This document shows, piece after piece, positions 1 through 11,949 of a stretch of 64,000 bases of DNA. Numbering within the stretch: the first letter of the stretch is position 1; each line of letters begins with the position of its first letter. This stretch comes from Ottelia alismoides (taxonomy: Eukaryota > Streptophyta > Magnoliopsida > Alismatales > Hydrocharitaceae). The position numbers were made by a program, and so were the translations under genes. The notes beneath the pieces were generated by a model, which was given only the letters and a program-made list of their open reading frames with translations, ran no database searches and was not told the origin of the DNA. The DNA lies in assembly GCA_037367405.1 (NCBI GenBank), contig JAZKJV010002627.1:248001-312000 (forward strand). Direction: 5' to 3'.

Positions 1-1100
1 ATATGCTTGATTAAATCAAGATCGCAAATCTAATCTTCTCATTCTATTTGAATCACATTCAGATCAAGGTCCAACATTTGGACCCAAATTAGATCACTTA
101 TCTACTGAGAGGAGTCACTAAAACCTAAACTTGTTTCATCACTCCCTCAGAATGGAAACGTCATGATTATACAATTATTTATGATCACATCACCTAAGGT
201 ATTCCACATACATGTACATCCTGCATACTGGAAGACCCAGAATAAACCTGAAGTATTAGATCAATCGTGCACTGTCTACTTCAAGGATTTATCATTAACT
301 TTCTCATGTGATTATTGGGAGTTGGTATCGATCATATACTTTCCAAAAACATATATCATACCCAAGTGTTGATCACATACTTTCCAAAAGTATATATGAA
401 ACCTACAAATTCAGTCAAGCTTCCAAAGCAAGACGACAATGCATGGAATTTAATTCTTCCCAATTTCTCATGGGTGAGTTCATGTATTCCGGTTCAGCAA
501 CTGAACCTGTACGATCCCTTTGAGAGATCGTATTACGTATATGCCCTTAATGCACACCAGTATGCCAGTGTATAGATCTTGATTAGGTTATTAACCTATT
601 GGTTTGCCAAATATACATACTCGGACATATAGTAACACATTTATCTCTGGTTGGAGGATGCGTGCCTATATCATGTTAGTATACAACATAGGTCTTTGGT
701 TATCTTGATCTCATTAAGTCAACTCTTTGACCTAACTTATCCAACACCTCTGAATCCCTATTCCTATGTAGAGGACCTGCATCAAGAGGTTGGTTAGATA
801 TCAGCCTTTAGAGAATGAATTTTCATCTCCTTCTCAGGCTGGAGATCATCTCTTGATAATCATTTGACGGTGCTTGATGAGTCGTTAATCTAACTCTTTA
901 GATATTCATCCAAGCACCGGCCTCAATATTTCAATAACTGAATCAACAGTTGTATGATCATTAAGATGGCTATGGTACATAACCCTAATTATAATAAGGG
1001 ACCTATTATGCAAAATAGTTATTCTTCATTTCAAATCAAGGAATGATATTTGCAATAACATTTATTACATAATGCTCGTCGTGGGCTCGCATGCCCAACA
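1..1100 (-). mobile_element. Copia LTR (element M), U3 side, cut by window edge
   Basis: This is the start of a long Copia LTR read on the minus strand. It begins with TGTTGGGCATGCGAGCCCAC at position 1100 and runs leftward off the window. It aligns by eye with the LTRs at 26061-28738 and 31414-34078, so M belongs to the same family, whose LTRs are about 2.67 kb; only the first 1.1 kb is present. No polypurine tract lies to its right, where flanking Gypsy DNA starts directly (5-bp flank AGTAC). It is therefore either the 5' LTR of an element extending left or a solo LTR. It interrupts the leader of Gypsy element G. Confidence 0.85.
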
Positions 1101-2437
1101 AGTACATGCAAAAAATAAGGTGGTTACTCTCCCCAAAATAATGATTTGATCATTACGTTTGGTTTAGTTCAAGTATAATTAACAACCCCTTTTTTATTCG
1201 ATTATCTATTTTTTTGGATTTTTTTCAAGAATTTTATCTAATGAAGTTTCCAAATCATTTATTTCTTAAGTGAGAAAAATCAAGGGAGGAGATCGGAAAA
1301 GCCGATGCAACGGAAATCAATGATGCATGCGCGGGATAAGAAATGTGTACCTTGCTCCAGTAGTCTACATGCAAAATGATCCTTACATAAAATAAAGATA
1401 AAAAAACTACCCTAAATGGTGCACGAGAAGCGTAAGCAGTAACTTCTATTAACATGTAAGAACCAATTAATTTGACTAAGTCCGATCCTACGATCTAGCC
1501 TATAGGAATGAATATTCTTGTTTAGGGGATTTGAACCTAATCGATTACATGGCTCAACCAAGGAAATATAACCTATTTCTAAGGGCTCAAGCACACAAAA
1601 CTGAGAGAAACAAATAAAATAAAAAGCGGTGAAAAACAAACACTGGTGAGATACCCCAAGTGCACAGACACTTGGTGTAATAAACCCCACAATCCAAAAG
1701 GGTATATAATGGACTTAGAAAAAATAGAAAAAAAGGCAAGTGTGAAAAGAATAGTTACAATTGTTTACAAGAATAATGATGGAAATAAAAGTTAAAAAGA
1801 AAACAAAAAAGGTATATGCAAAATGCTCCAAAAATCCTTCAAGTATTTTGCTTCTTCTTCTCAAACACTCTCATGTTGCTCGATAAAGAAATGAGTTGCC
1901 TCTGCTTCGCTTAGGTATGCCGGCACTCCCAAGAATGGCGCCATTGATCGTTAGGCCGTTGTAACAAAGAGATAAACAAAAGATATGTCATATCACAATT
2001 ACGAACAATTTGAGCAAAATAAAAGAAAATAAGAACAGAAAATAAACAAACAGATAAAGAAACACAAATGTGTACAAATAGAAAAATGAGAAGAGCAAGA
2101 AATAATGATCTCAAATGAATACTCAAAGTTCGATCTTGGAGATCTTTCGGTGTCCAACAAATCGGATCCTGCAAGCATTGTATAAGCTCCATAACAGCAT
2201 GTGATACTCTAAATGAGTGCTCACTCCTCAACAAGATGTAGATCCGCAACAAAGATATATACAGAAGAGAAATAAATGACAGAAAATATGTCAGGAAATA
2301 AATACACAAATATAGAAAAGACAATAAGAAAAGAAATGACATGAATATAGAAAAGAATAAATAAAAAGAAACAGGTATATACAAAATCCAAGAATAGCAG
2401 GATAAAAGAAGAAAAACCTATCTACCCTCATCGTGCC
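1101..2437 (-). mobile_element. Internal leader of Gypsy element G (Athila-like), truncated
   Basis: Reading leftward from the primer-binding site at 2438-2455, this is the 5' internal leader of element G. It has no recognisable gag; the open frames here are short and rich in Phe, Leu and Ile because the DNA is AT-rich. A block at about 1840-1960 matches the leader of element D at 46071-46190 when reverse-complemented, with the shared core CATTCTTgGGAGtGCcGGC. The leader is cut at 1100 by Copia LTR M. The start of gag, if it existed, lay beyond M. Confidence 0.6.
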
Positions 2438-2455
2438 TCCCCAACAATGGTACCA
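2438..2455 (-). promoter_or_regulatory. Primer-binding site of Gypsy element G (tRNA-Asp type, degenerate)
   Basis: On the minus strand this reads TGGTACCATTGTTGGGGA, a diverged form of the Athila/Tat site TGGCGCCGTTGCCGGGGA, which is complementary to the 3' end of tRNA-Asp. It lies two to three bases inside the LTR end, the expected spacing. It sets the orientation of G and marks the LTR boundary. Confidence 0.8.
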
Positions 2456-2457
2456 TT

Positions 2458-5400
2458 TGTTGAACAATAACTCCAGGTTTTTATTTAATGGAATTGATCA
2501 CAAAGTAAAAATGTCATCGCAACCCAAAGAAGCCTCAAACAAAAATTTTATTTAATTCTCAAGTTAAAAATAAATCAAAGAAATGTGAGCAAGAGAAGTT
2601 TGTTATTTATTCACCTTTATAGTGTAAAGAATTGAACTCAGGGAGGCTAAAAGTCCCGAGGGTTATTTAAATCAATGACAAAATAATGAAATAAAAAGTA
2701 GGAAACAAAAAGTGAACAATCTGGGATTTTTGTAGACTTTTTCTCTTTATATTTTATGGATTTTTAAATTTTAAAATTTTTTAAGCATTTCTGATTTTTG
2801 AATTTTTAGGATTTTTAATTTTCAATTTTTTTAAATTTAATAGAGGAAAATAAAAAATAATAAATAATAAAATAAAAGAAAATAAAGAAGGGTTTTTGTA
2901 TTTTTAGAATATACCAAACATATATAGAAAATTCAAATAAAAATATATTTGGGTTTTTGATATTTTTCTACTATTTTTATCATTTTTCAAAAAAAATTTA
3001 TTTTTTAGGCTTTTAAATTAATTAAAAATGGTAAACTAAGCAAATAAAAAATGTAACAATTGTTTTTAGAATTTTAAAATAGAAAATGAAATCAAAAATA
3101 ATGGACATGTAAACCATCAGAAAGGTTATCAAATATTTCAGAAAGGTATTTTATTTAATTTTTAGGATTTTCAATGATATTAAATGAATTGTTTAGTATA
3201 TTTAAGTTTTATAATTTTTTTGGTTTTATAAAGAATTTGATGATGTAATTTGGAATAAAATAAAATAAATCAAAATAATCATATCAAATTTTTAAAAAAA
3301 TCAAAAGAGTTTTCGATTTTTTATTGATTATCTAACACAAATAGCAACTATTTCATGGTTATTAATTTAATAAAAAAATTAAAATGCAAAACCAAAATTA
3401 TTGATCATAAATGGAATTAGCAGGGACCTAAGATGATTTTTGGGGATTCTTAATGAAGATTGATATTTATTAAATGCAATTAATAATCAAAATAATACAC
3501 TGTTGTATAGGGACTTAATTCATAACAAATTATTTAATGGACTGAAAAGATAACAAAACTAAAAACTATAGGGTTGTTATTGTAATTTTCATAAATATAA
3601 ATTTTTATTAAATCGAAGAGGACTATATTGCAAATAATGAACATAAGAGGGAAAATTAAGAATATGTTCAAGAAAACTGAGTCTGATACATGTCCAACTG
3701 AGGACTAATTTGCAAAATATGAAAGCAAAAGGGTTGGGATGCAAAATTTCTAGCGATCCACGTAGAGAATCAAATGGGTCATATGCACACTCGATCTGAT
3801 CCTGCGGTTGAGGTTTGGGTATGCATAGATGGCTCGATTTAAATATGGAAGTTTAATCCACGGTCAAAGATTGGGGCTTTCTTTATGACGGGGATTCAAT
3901 ATGGTGTCGCTTGTTCTTGATCCAATGATGTGGAGTACGTCTAGAAGAACTAGTATGAAGTTTCGCCTAGGTGATCATCAATCAACGTAATCTCAGCTGA
4001 TTTCTACCAACTGCTCTTCTGAAAGGTCTTTGATCATCCCATGAGCTATTATGCATCATTGAGTATGACACTGATGATTGATTCCTCTCAATTGAAGATA
4101 TGGAGTTGTTGAAGTTCTAAATACGAAGTTCGGCCTCAGATGTACTCTTTCCTACTAAAGCCGATTCCAAACCCTACAGGGTAATAGTTATTGCTTGGAA
4201 AGAATTCCGATGACATTATTAGATGCAAAAAGGACAAATGGAGGGTGGCGGGCGACTCCGACGAAGGGTGAATGGAGGTGGTGTCGATCCCCAGATCTTG
4301 ATCGATCTGGGGGTCAGATTAAGGTAGGAAGGTGGAGAAAAGGCACGGTGATGGTGTAGCAAGGGCTGGATAATGAAATTGATGATCTAAGTACCTCTGA
4401 TCTGGTAGATCGGAGGGAGATAAGATGAGCGGATTTAGATTATATACAGAAGATTAAATGTGAGATTAACACAAAAATGAAAAGAATTATGCCTAGGACT
4501 ACCTATGATGGAAATGGTGGATAAAAATCGCATCGATCCGCTGTATAAGGCGGAGAAACAGAACACGGCGGCGGAGCTTTGGCCATGTATGGGATCTCAA
4601 TATTCATGCGCCTTCTTGTGCTCCTGATCGAAGGTACATGTTGATGTCACCTCAGTGCACTCTGACCTTCGACCTCGAGCAAAGAAGATTGGATCATCCG
4701 TGAAAAATGGAAACCTGGTATTACAAAATGGCTTGGTGACGACGAGATTTGACTTTCAAAAAGCACGTAAATCGAGGTGTGATTAACGGAGTTGATGATC
4801 TGACGATGGAGAGGATGTCAAGGCTAACAAATCAGAGAAGGAAGCCGGAGTAGTTAAAGAATAGAGGGAAGAGGAAAAGAGAGAAATAGGTCCAACGCGA
4901 GAAAGACGTGGGAAAGGCTGAGGATTGGGGAGTTGACTCAGGTCAACAACCCTAGGTTCAACCAATCCGAGCGCAGCTAGCTACATGATAAAATGCTAAA
5001 CGATAAAACAACGTAAAAAATGAGAAATAAATGAAAATTAAATAAAAAATGAATTAAAATAAAAGGCTAAAAATAAAAAATGTTATTAAATAAACTAGCT
5101 TATTTACTGTGATTTTTAATGTAAATACGTTATAAGCAAGGGTAAAAATAAATAAAATCCTTTTATTCATAGTTATGTATATATGTACAACACTTGGATT
5201 TTTAATACATTATTTTTACAAATATACGTATAATTTAATATTTTTTTATTTTCAATATTTTAAAAGGATTTTAACTAAATTTTTATTTTATTTTTATAGA
5301 ATAATTTTTTAGCATAAATAAATAGGGGTATTTTACAATATACACGGTCATACATATACAATATATACATGATTTTATTTTTGGTTTTGTGATTTTTATT

Positions 5401-6171
5401 GGCATTTTATATAAGTCAAATACAATATATACAAATAGTTAAAAATACAATTTAAACAAGAATACAAGAAAATAATTGTGCGTTCCTAATATACATATGT
5501 ATAGTATACAATAGCACCCCAAAAAGCCACATCTCATATCTTAAATCTGTTTTTTATGAAACCACTTTCAATTTTAGGATTATTTAATTCTAAGTATAGC
5601 AAAGTGAGTTTGCTTCATTTTGAGTTTTTATGGAGAAGATATTCATCTGACAAGTTGAGCTTTATGGTTTTTTCAAAGTGTTTTTATTTACAAACTGTAC
5701 AATGGTTCTTCTTGCAATTATTTTTAATATTTACAAATGAGTTTTATGTACATGTTCGAAGAAAAAAATAATTTTATTTGGAGTGAATTTGGTGATGAAT
5801 AAATTACTGTATAAAATATGTAATATATATACAAGTGATGAATATACACAAGTGAGGATTGGTTGTCTTGATTTTATGGTTATTAGGCCTTATCTCTCCC
5901 CTACTTTATTCCTTTCTCGATCGGGTTAAGTCTCAACCTTCTCTAGGGGTCAGAGTCAGCCTGTATTTATTTCATATATATAGTCTTTTGTTTTCTTTAA
6001 TTTTCCTTTATTTCTTTATTTTTTTATTTTATATTAAAATAGTGATAAATATACAATATTATATAAGATAGAGGATTAATAAAAGGAGAGATTTATTATT
6101 ATTTACAGGTGTTTTATAAGGTATTTTAAGCTAAAATAAATGAAAAAAGATGATGAAATGCAGATTTATTA
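2458..6171 (-). mobile_element. 5' LTR of Gypsy element G (Athila-like)
   Basis: This long LTR lies on the minus strand. The left boundary is set by the adjacent primer-binding site. The right boundary is set by homology to the start of the D LTR at 42694: both read T[GA]AT[GA]AATCTGCATTTCATCATC followed by similar AT-rich U3. A shared U3 block (CTCTCCCCTACTTTATTCC, 5886-5904) recurs in related LTRs at 46584 and 46935. The middle (about 3770-4970) is less AT-rich and the rest is very AT-rich. At about 3.7 kb it is longer than the D LTR (about 3.2 kb). The terminal TG has become TA. G sits inside the LTR of element H; the right flank is CCTGC. Confidence 0.7.
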
Positions 6172-7639
6172 CCTGCAGGCATTAGCAAAAATAGATGAAG
6201 CATTGGAGTTGCACAGATAGTGGAATGGAGTGGAATGGGAGGCCTATTTGAAGCGATGGGATGGATCTTAGATGGTTCATGTTGCTTGAAGGAAGAAGAA
6301 ATAGATCAAGGTGGAGGAGGTCCTAGAGAAGCGGGAAGGATGATCGGATGTATGCGTGAAGGTGTGGGTGACTTTGAGATCGTTTAATCTAATCAAGTAA
6401 GGAGTGTGTGTATGGGAGTGATTAAATCAAAGAAATCAAAAGGCGACAAAGCACGAGGATAAACCTGAAGGTAGAAACGAGGTCGGAGATGAATGAAGGC
6501 ATTGGGAGAAGCTTAAGAGCTTTGAGTCATCACCTGACACGCTCAACGGAGGTGTGAAGCTTGAGCAGCACTGGATTGAGGGCTGCAACATGGTCAAGTC
6601 GTTGTGGATCTCGTCGGAGGTAGTACTCCTTCGTCGCTCTTATTCTCTCTCCATCACTATCACTAAAGCGAAAACCATGTTGTAAGAAACCTCTCACAAA
6701 GGGAGGATACGTTGGAATGGAGGTTGGGACGAGTGTTTTTTTTGGAGGAGCGGTAGATGGAAAGGGAGTTTCAACAGTTGATACTAGATGCATGTGAAAG
6801 AGAAGATGAAAGTTGAGCAACTGGAATGAGAGATGGTCGAGAAGGCTTTCTATTTGCACCAGAACTATGGCTTGAAGCCATGTGGATCGATAGAGGAAAT
6901 AGGGGAGAAGACCACCCTTGCAAAGGCTTGTGTCGCTTGAGGCCAACAACTAGAGATTGAATATAGTCAGTGACATTTGGATCAAGCGATCCAACAATCT
7001 TGATTTGGGCACATGTGGAGCGACGAGGGCCGCTTGATTTTTTAATCGAGCGGTCCCTAGTGAGGCAAGCCACATGCGTTATGAGTCGTATGATCAAGAG
7101 ATGAGACAGTCTAGAATGAACAGAGGGCTTAACAAAGGGTCGGCCACGTGGCTATCCCATAAGAGGCCACATGGCTTGATCGTACATTAAAGAAATGTAA
7201 AAGGGATAAATAGAAATAAAATAGTAAATGAAGTCAAAATAAAAAGTGTTCAATATGAAAGTTGTATATCTTTTTGAGATTTACATCTTTCTTGTAGAAT
7301 TCAAAGCTAAAATACATCGTCTATACATAATGATAATTTTGTTAGTAATTTTATGAATGATGAAATACTTCTTTTATTTGTTTTGTTATTTTTTGATGTT
7401 TTTGAATAATAAACAATATGCAATATTACACTAATTTTTATTTGATTTTGAATATTGAGAAAAATGGAAAATAAAGAGAACTATAATATATATTCAATGA
7501 ATCAAATAGTTTAATTAGCTTTAATTTATTACATGTATAAAATGTTAATTTCAAATAATTAGTTGTTCCATTAAATGAATATATTAACATAGAGAGATAA
7601 ATAATATGAACAAAGATGATGAATATGAGATTCATCACT
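6172..7639 (-). mobile_element. Gypsy LTR fragment (element H)
   Basis: This is the right-hand (U3-end) part of an Athila-like LTR in minus orientation. Its right end reads GATGAATATGAGATTCATCA, so the LTR begins TGATGAATCTC on the minus strand, the terminal pattern of elements L, C and D. It holds the family's GCCACGTGGC box (7144-7153) and the motif 'GAAAGTTGTA(G/T)ATCTTxxTGAGATxTACA' at about 7258, which recurs in the B LTR at about 52623 and in the L LTRs. Open frames at 6530-7097 lie in the moderately GC-rich part and match no protein I know. No polypurine tract follows 7639. G interrupts it at 6171/6172, and the remainder should lie left of the window. Confidence 0.65.
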
Positions 7640-8335
7640 GTCACAGGCAACGTTCATCTAGAGTTGTTGCTCCAGATTCACAGGCGAGCCACTCCGTCCA
7701 CATTTAATCAAGTTAGATCATCTCTTCATCTTTTCATCAACTCTTCTGATTCCTCCCCCATTCTTTGTTCTTCTCAATCAGTCCATCCTTCAATCTGAAT
7801 TGATATTAAATCATTTACACATCAAAACCCATGTGTTTCTCTTATATCCTCTATAAATACCACGTGATCAGAGATTTAGGTTCCAGACCATCACCTCTGC
7901 ATGAACTCTTTCCGCTCACCTTCTTCTATTTGCATTTCGGATCGGGACGATCATCTCAGGTCATCGCATAATTTACAGGTCATGATGCTATCATCTGGAT
8001 ATCAAAGCATCTGGAGTTGAGGCATCACATCCAATCATCATTGACATCATCGAGAAGCTCTATAGTTGGATGCTGGGCAAGAACCATATGGAGGTTGACA
8101 TTGAATCGCTTGAAGCTTCAGATATGATCGCCATTACTATCTAGACCCCAAAGAAGAGACAGGATCCAAGATCCTCGTCGGCTACCTGAAGCTGCTTTGA
8201 GAACAACCTAGATTTCATCAAGAACCTCATTTTGAGGTCCTTCACCTGAAAAAGCATCTGCATATTGTGATACCTATTCCTGGCTAAGGAATCGGTCATG
8301 CAATTTAAATCCATGCAATTTGAATCCATGCAACG
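7640..8335. other. Unassigned region between H and Copia I
   Basis: About 700 bp of ordinary composition. A TATAAATA box lies at 7852-7859 on the plus strand, followed by CACGTG. Between about 8044 and 8290 the plus strand has two short codon-like stretches in different frames: one of 33 residues ending at TAG 8141-8143, and one beginning DPKEETGSKILVGYLKLL. This could be a decayed exon or captured fragment, but I do not recognise it. The region may instead belong to the LTR of Copia I, whose start I could not fix. Short repeats of CCATGCAATTT occur near 8300. Confidence 0.35.
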
Positions 8336-8632
8336 TTGTCCGTGCAGTTAGAGTCATCCATGCAGTTGGAGTCCATCCTATCTTTGGTTTTATACTTATT
8401 TTAGCATTATTTGTTGTAGTTGTATGTGGATTTGGAATAGTATATATATAGGCATCTGCCTGTCAATGAAAGCGTCAAGTGAGAAGTTTTTCCATTACCT
8501 CTCAATGTGTGATATTCATCTCTCTTTCCCTGTGTTCTCCCACGATATCGTGTGATATTCATCTCTCTTTCCATGTGTTCTTCCCACAATATCATGTGAT
8601 ATTCCCCTCTCTTTCCTTGTGTACTTCTCACA
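8336..8632 (+). mobile_element. 3' part of the 5' LTR of Copia element I
   Basis: The right end is firm: the LTR stops at ...TTCTCACA just before AG and the primer-binding site at 8635. A TATA-like stretch (TATATATATAGG, about 8441-8452) suggests transcription starts near 8475. The left end is a guess, because the matching 3' LTR is not in the window. The U5 part is built of three tandem units, annotated separately. Confidence 0.55.
8509..8632 (+). repeat. Three tandem 43-44 bp units in the Copia I LTR
   Basis: Units start at 8509, 8552 and 8596. Each begins GTGATATTC followed by a CTCTCTTTCC core and ends near TTCTCCCACGATATC or a variant. The third unit ends the LTR. Confidence 0.85.
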
Positions 8633-8634
8633 AG

Positions 8635-8647
8635 TGGTATCAGAGCC
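8635..8647 (+). promoter_or_regulatory. Primer-binding site of Copia I (initiator tRNA-Met)
   Basis: TGGTATCAGAGCC is the standard plant Copia primer-binding site, complementary to the 3' end of initiator tRNA-Met. It lies two bases after the LTR end. Confidence 0.95.
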
Positions 8648-8712
8648 ACTTCATCGGCAATCGTCACCGAAGAATCATCACGGGCACAACAACTGAGTCA
8701 TACAATCCAGAA

Positions 8713-9600
8713 CCCTCAGCCGACGAACAAGAACTACACTAATTGGCTGATCCGTGTTCAAGCCATTATGGACGATCAAGGCATCTAAGAGGCGGTTGAG
8801 CTAGTGGAGGGATCCCAAGTCAATGTTTGACTTGACAAGAAGGTGAAGATGCATCTCTTCCAAGTGCTTTCGGAAGACCTCCTCATGTTGGTGGCCAAGA
8901 AGATGATGGCGAAGGATGTTTGGGATTGTCTCAAGATGAGGTTCGTCGGTGTGGACCGAGTTCAGGATGCACGATTGCATACGTTGAAGTGGGAGTTCGA
9001 TGTCATGCGGATGAGTGACGGAGAATCCCTCGACCAATATCTGGTCATCTAACCGCCATTTCTATCAGGTATGAAACTCTCAGCGAGCCAGTGACGGATC
9101 TCATGCTCATAAAAAAATATTCGACATGGTGCTAGAACGGTTTATCAGTGTGATATCTAGCAATGAGCAATTTTGCGACCTCAAAACCTTAGTTTTTGAG
9201 GAGGTTGTCGATCGACTCAAAGCTTTTGAGGAGCGCACATACAGGAAGAACACTAGCGCAGGTGGAAGCACAGATGGGCAACTGCTCCTATCTCAACCGA
9301 GTGGGAGGCACGATCTAAGAAGACTAGAGGAGATTTGTCATCAAGCCAGAAGAACAAGGCTCCTGCAAATGGCGAGAACCGTGGTCGTGGACGTAGCAGA
9401 GGAGGCTACAAAGGTGGTCATGGAGGATCGCACAAATGTGAGTCAAGTGGCTCTAACGGTAGTGGATGTGACAAGAGTCACATTTGGTGCTATAACTACA
9501 ATGAGATGGGACATTACTCGACGAACTGTCAAGCCCCAAGGAAAAAGGAGGAATCACACTTTCCACGTTCTGAGGGCGTTGAACCAGCACTTCTACTAGC
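8713..9600 (+). pseudogene. gag: Copia I gag polyprotein remnant (capsid and zinc knuckle)
   Basis: Conceptual translation across frames gives a plant Copia gag of the UBN2 type: NYTNWLIRVQAIMDDQG, then KMHLFQVLSEDLLMLVAKK, VWDCLKMRF and ARLHTLKWEFDVMRMSDGES. Further on is a zinc knuckle, CYNYNEMGHYSTNC (about 9488-9529). The normal CX2CX4HX4C pattern has lost its second Cys, which is now Tyr. In-frame stops follow DDQGI (a Trp codon in relatives), QVNV and QYLVI, and at least one frame change separates capsid from knuckle. It is not translatable as one protein. It follows the primer-binding site directly and is followed by protease, the normal Copia order. Confidence 0.85.
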
Positions 9601-9639
9601 AGTCTCAGATGAGACTTTGCTGGTTGAAGAAGAGTAATA

Positions 9640-9847
9640 GGAGGTCATGATGCCAAATGAGGAGAAGATGTAGCCAGAGTTGCATGCTACCGAGTCTGGT
9701 GAGGGACCAACATATGTATGGTACCTCGACAACGGTGCTAGCATCCACATGACCGTTGATGAAGCTAAGTTCCACGAGTTGGAAAAGCAATCATCGGAAG
9801 CGTCAGATTTGGCGATGGCTCGACAGTGCATATCAAGGGGAAGGGAT
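9640..9847 (+). pseudogene. pol: Copia I aspartic protease, first part
   Basis: The stretch contains WYLDNGASIHMT (about 9721-9756), the D-N-G-A-S active-site motif of Copia proteases, then FGDGSTVHIKGKG after a frame change. Upstream there are stops at Gln-like positions (EEE*, EKM*PEL). The reading breaks at 9847, where Gypsy element L has inserted. The continuation of the same domain resumes at 21414 after the duplicated GGGAT. Confidence 0.85.
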
Positions 9848-11544
9848 TGACGGGTCCGAAAATGCCAAGTTAAGGAGTTGTTTTTAATGTTCGTGCGTAA
9901 AATGATTAATTGTCGTTCGTTGTAGGCGGCGATCGGAAACAGTCAAGAAATAACCACAATTTTTAATCAAATTTAATCAAGTGGTTTTTAATGTTTATTT
10001 TACTTGGGCAAGTCCCAAGGTCGATCACAAGGAGGCAAAGGAACAACCTAGAGTTGTGTCTATCCAATTTTGAGTTCGGTTTTCGAGGCGGTTTTTTTTG
10101 GAATTTTTCAATGCAATAAGGGATGCAAAGTGCAAATGCGGCCTATTTTAGGGACTAAAATGTCAAATATGTTCAAATGATATCCGAAAAATACGAAACT
10201 TGGCCGAGATGTAAAATATGATGAAATGAGTGCACTGTAATTTTTTTGGAATTTTTTAGATGCAATATGAATTTTTTATGAATTTTTAAATGCAAACAGA
10301 ATGATTTTCAATATTTAATTATAATAAATATTAAACCTATTTATTTTCGAGAGATAAAATTATCTAAGATCTATCACTAGGTGATGGATCTCAGAAAAAT
10401 CCTAAATCTCAAAAATGTGGGGTCTAATACCTATTAAAAATTAAACAGTGAAATATGCAAAATGATTTTTACAGAGCAAAGTATGCATGCAAATGCAAAG
10501 ATTTTTGGGCACAATGTTAATTAAAGTAATCTCTACGATATTTGATTTTTGGGGAATTTTTAGAATCACGGTTAATTAAATAAAATTTGAAGAGCACAGA
10601 CTGGGCAAAATATGGTAATTTCCACAAAATAATTAATTATTAATCAACCGATCATCACAAAAATGTCCATGACATGTCAAAATGTAGAGAATTAAAAGAT
10701 GAACAAAATGCTATGTTTGAATAAATAAAATGATGCAATGTAGAGGTCTATAATGGATGACAAAGATAGGGGTATAGATGTAAACAGAATAAATAAAAAA
10801 AATAAATAAAAATAATGCAGGGGGGACCTAAGTATAATTACCTAGATAATTAGGGGCAGAGGTGCAAATTTTCCAGTAGGTCACATGCTGTGCACGTGAC
10901 CCCCGGGGTGGACTCAGCTGCGAATCAGGGGGGCTTCGGGGGCTTCTCTGCAATTATTCCACGCGGTCACGTGCGCTGCACGTGACCCGTGGGTAGTTGA
11001 AGATCTCCCCCGCCGCACGTGCCCTGCACGTGCGTGGGGAGCCTCGGGCTTCACGCCCGGTGGCTGGTGGCGATGGATCGCAGGTGGACGGCCGGTGCTT
11101 GGCGGAGGAGCACCGGTAGTGGAGGCGGTCGGCGTGGATGTGGAGGCGGAGGGCGGGCCGTTGATGCTGCAGTGGAGCGGCGCTGAAGGCGGAGGCGCTG
11201 CTGCGGAGCAGCTGTGGAGGCGCTCCGGTCGTGCTCCAGGCGTTGGCGTTGGTGAAATCAGGCGGTCGGCGAGCGATGTCGGTGATGTAGCGAAGGTCGG
11301 TGGCGATGGATCGGCGAAGGTGTCGTTGGCGAAGGCGTAGCGATGGAAAAGAAGGTTGGCGATGGTGTGTCGTCGGTCGTCAGCTCGACGGAGGACCGGA
11401 GCTCGGCAGAAAGGGCCAAGGGGAGGCGCGTCTGCGACGAGGGGCGTTGAGCGCCCTCGGATCTCGCCGGCGATGCCCAGGCGAGGCTGTCACCCTCGTG
11501 AAGCGCTCATCGACGGATAAGGGGCTAGGGGCGTCGGCGAGGCT

Positions 11545-11552
11545 TTTTTATA
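11545..11552 (-). promoter_or_regulatory. TATA box in the L 3' LTR
   Basis: Reads TATAAAAA on the minus strand inside the GC-rich LTR core. The identical box in the 5' LTR is at 20150-20157, which would drive the element. Confidence 0.6.
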
Positions 11553-11910
11553 GGAGAGGGGGGCGCGGCGGTTGCGCGGTCGTTGCGAAACTATCGGAGG
11601 TCAACCGTGATGGAGTCGGGGCAGTTGCGAGGAAAGAGGAGGGCGGTTGGCGATGGTTTCGGAGGTGGCGGTGGTTGCGGAGATAGAGGAGGAGGCGGCG
11701 GAGTGCGAAGAGTCGTTGGGAGAAGGGAGACGCGCGTGGGCCGTTCGATCAGCGGCCGATCGAACGGCCACGCGTTGGCCACGTGGCAGGGAGTGGGAGT
11801 AGAGGGCGCGGGCGCGTGTAGTGCGCGTGCGGGGTGGCACGTGCGCTGCACGTGCGCGCCGATTTTTAAATATTTTTTTTGAAAACGATATAATAAAAAT
11901 GCGAAAAATA

Positions 11911-11949
11911 GCTGACACGTGGCGGCCCCTGGGGCTGCCACGTGTCAGC
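11911..11949. repeat. Near-perfect 39-nt hairpin with CACGTG arms in the L 3' LTR
   Basis: Arms GCTGACACGTGGC (11911-11923) and GCCACGTGTCAGC (11937-11949) are perfect complements. The spacer itself pairs, GCCCC with GGGGC. The copy in the 5' LTR lies at 20517-20555 with one change in the spacer. Confidence 0.93.

Noticed and set aside
1933..1950. Second primer-binding-site-like sequence in G (TGGCGCCATTCTTGGG)
   Set aside because: Not next to an LTR end, and the true site is at 2438-2455; it belongs to a leader box shared with D, where the similarity to a primer site is lost.
1911..2384. 157-codon hydrophobic frame resembling a membrane protein
   Set aside because: It is in the AT-rich Gypsy leader; the Phe/Leu/Ile/Tyr bias follows composition, and the C-terminal part is the conserved non-coding leader box.
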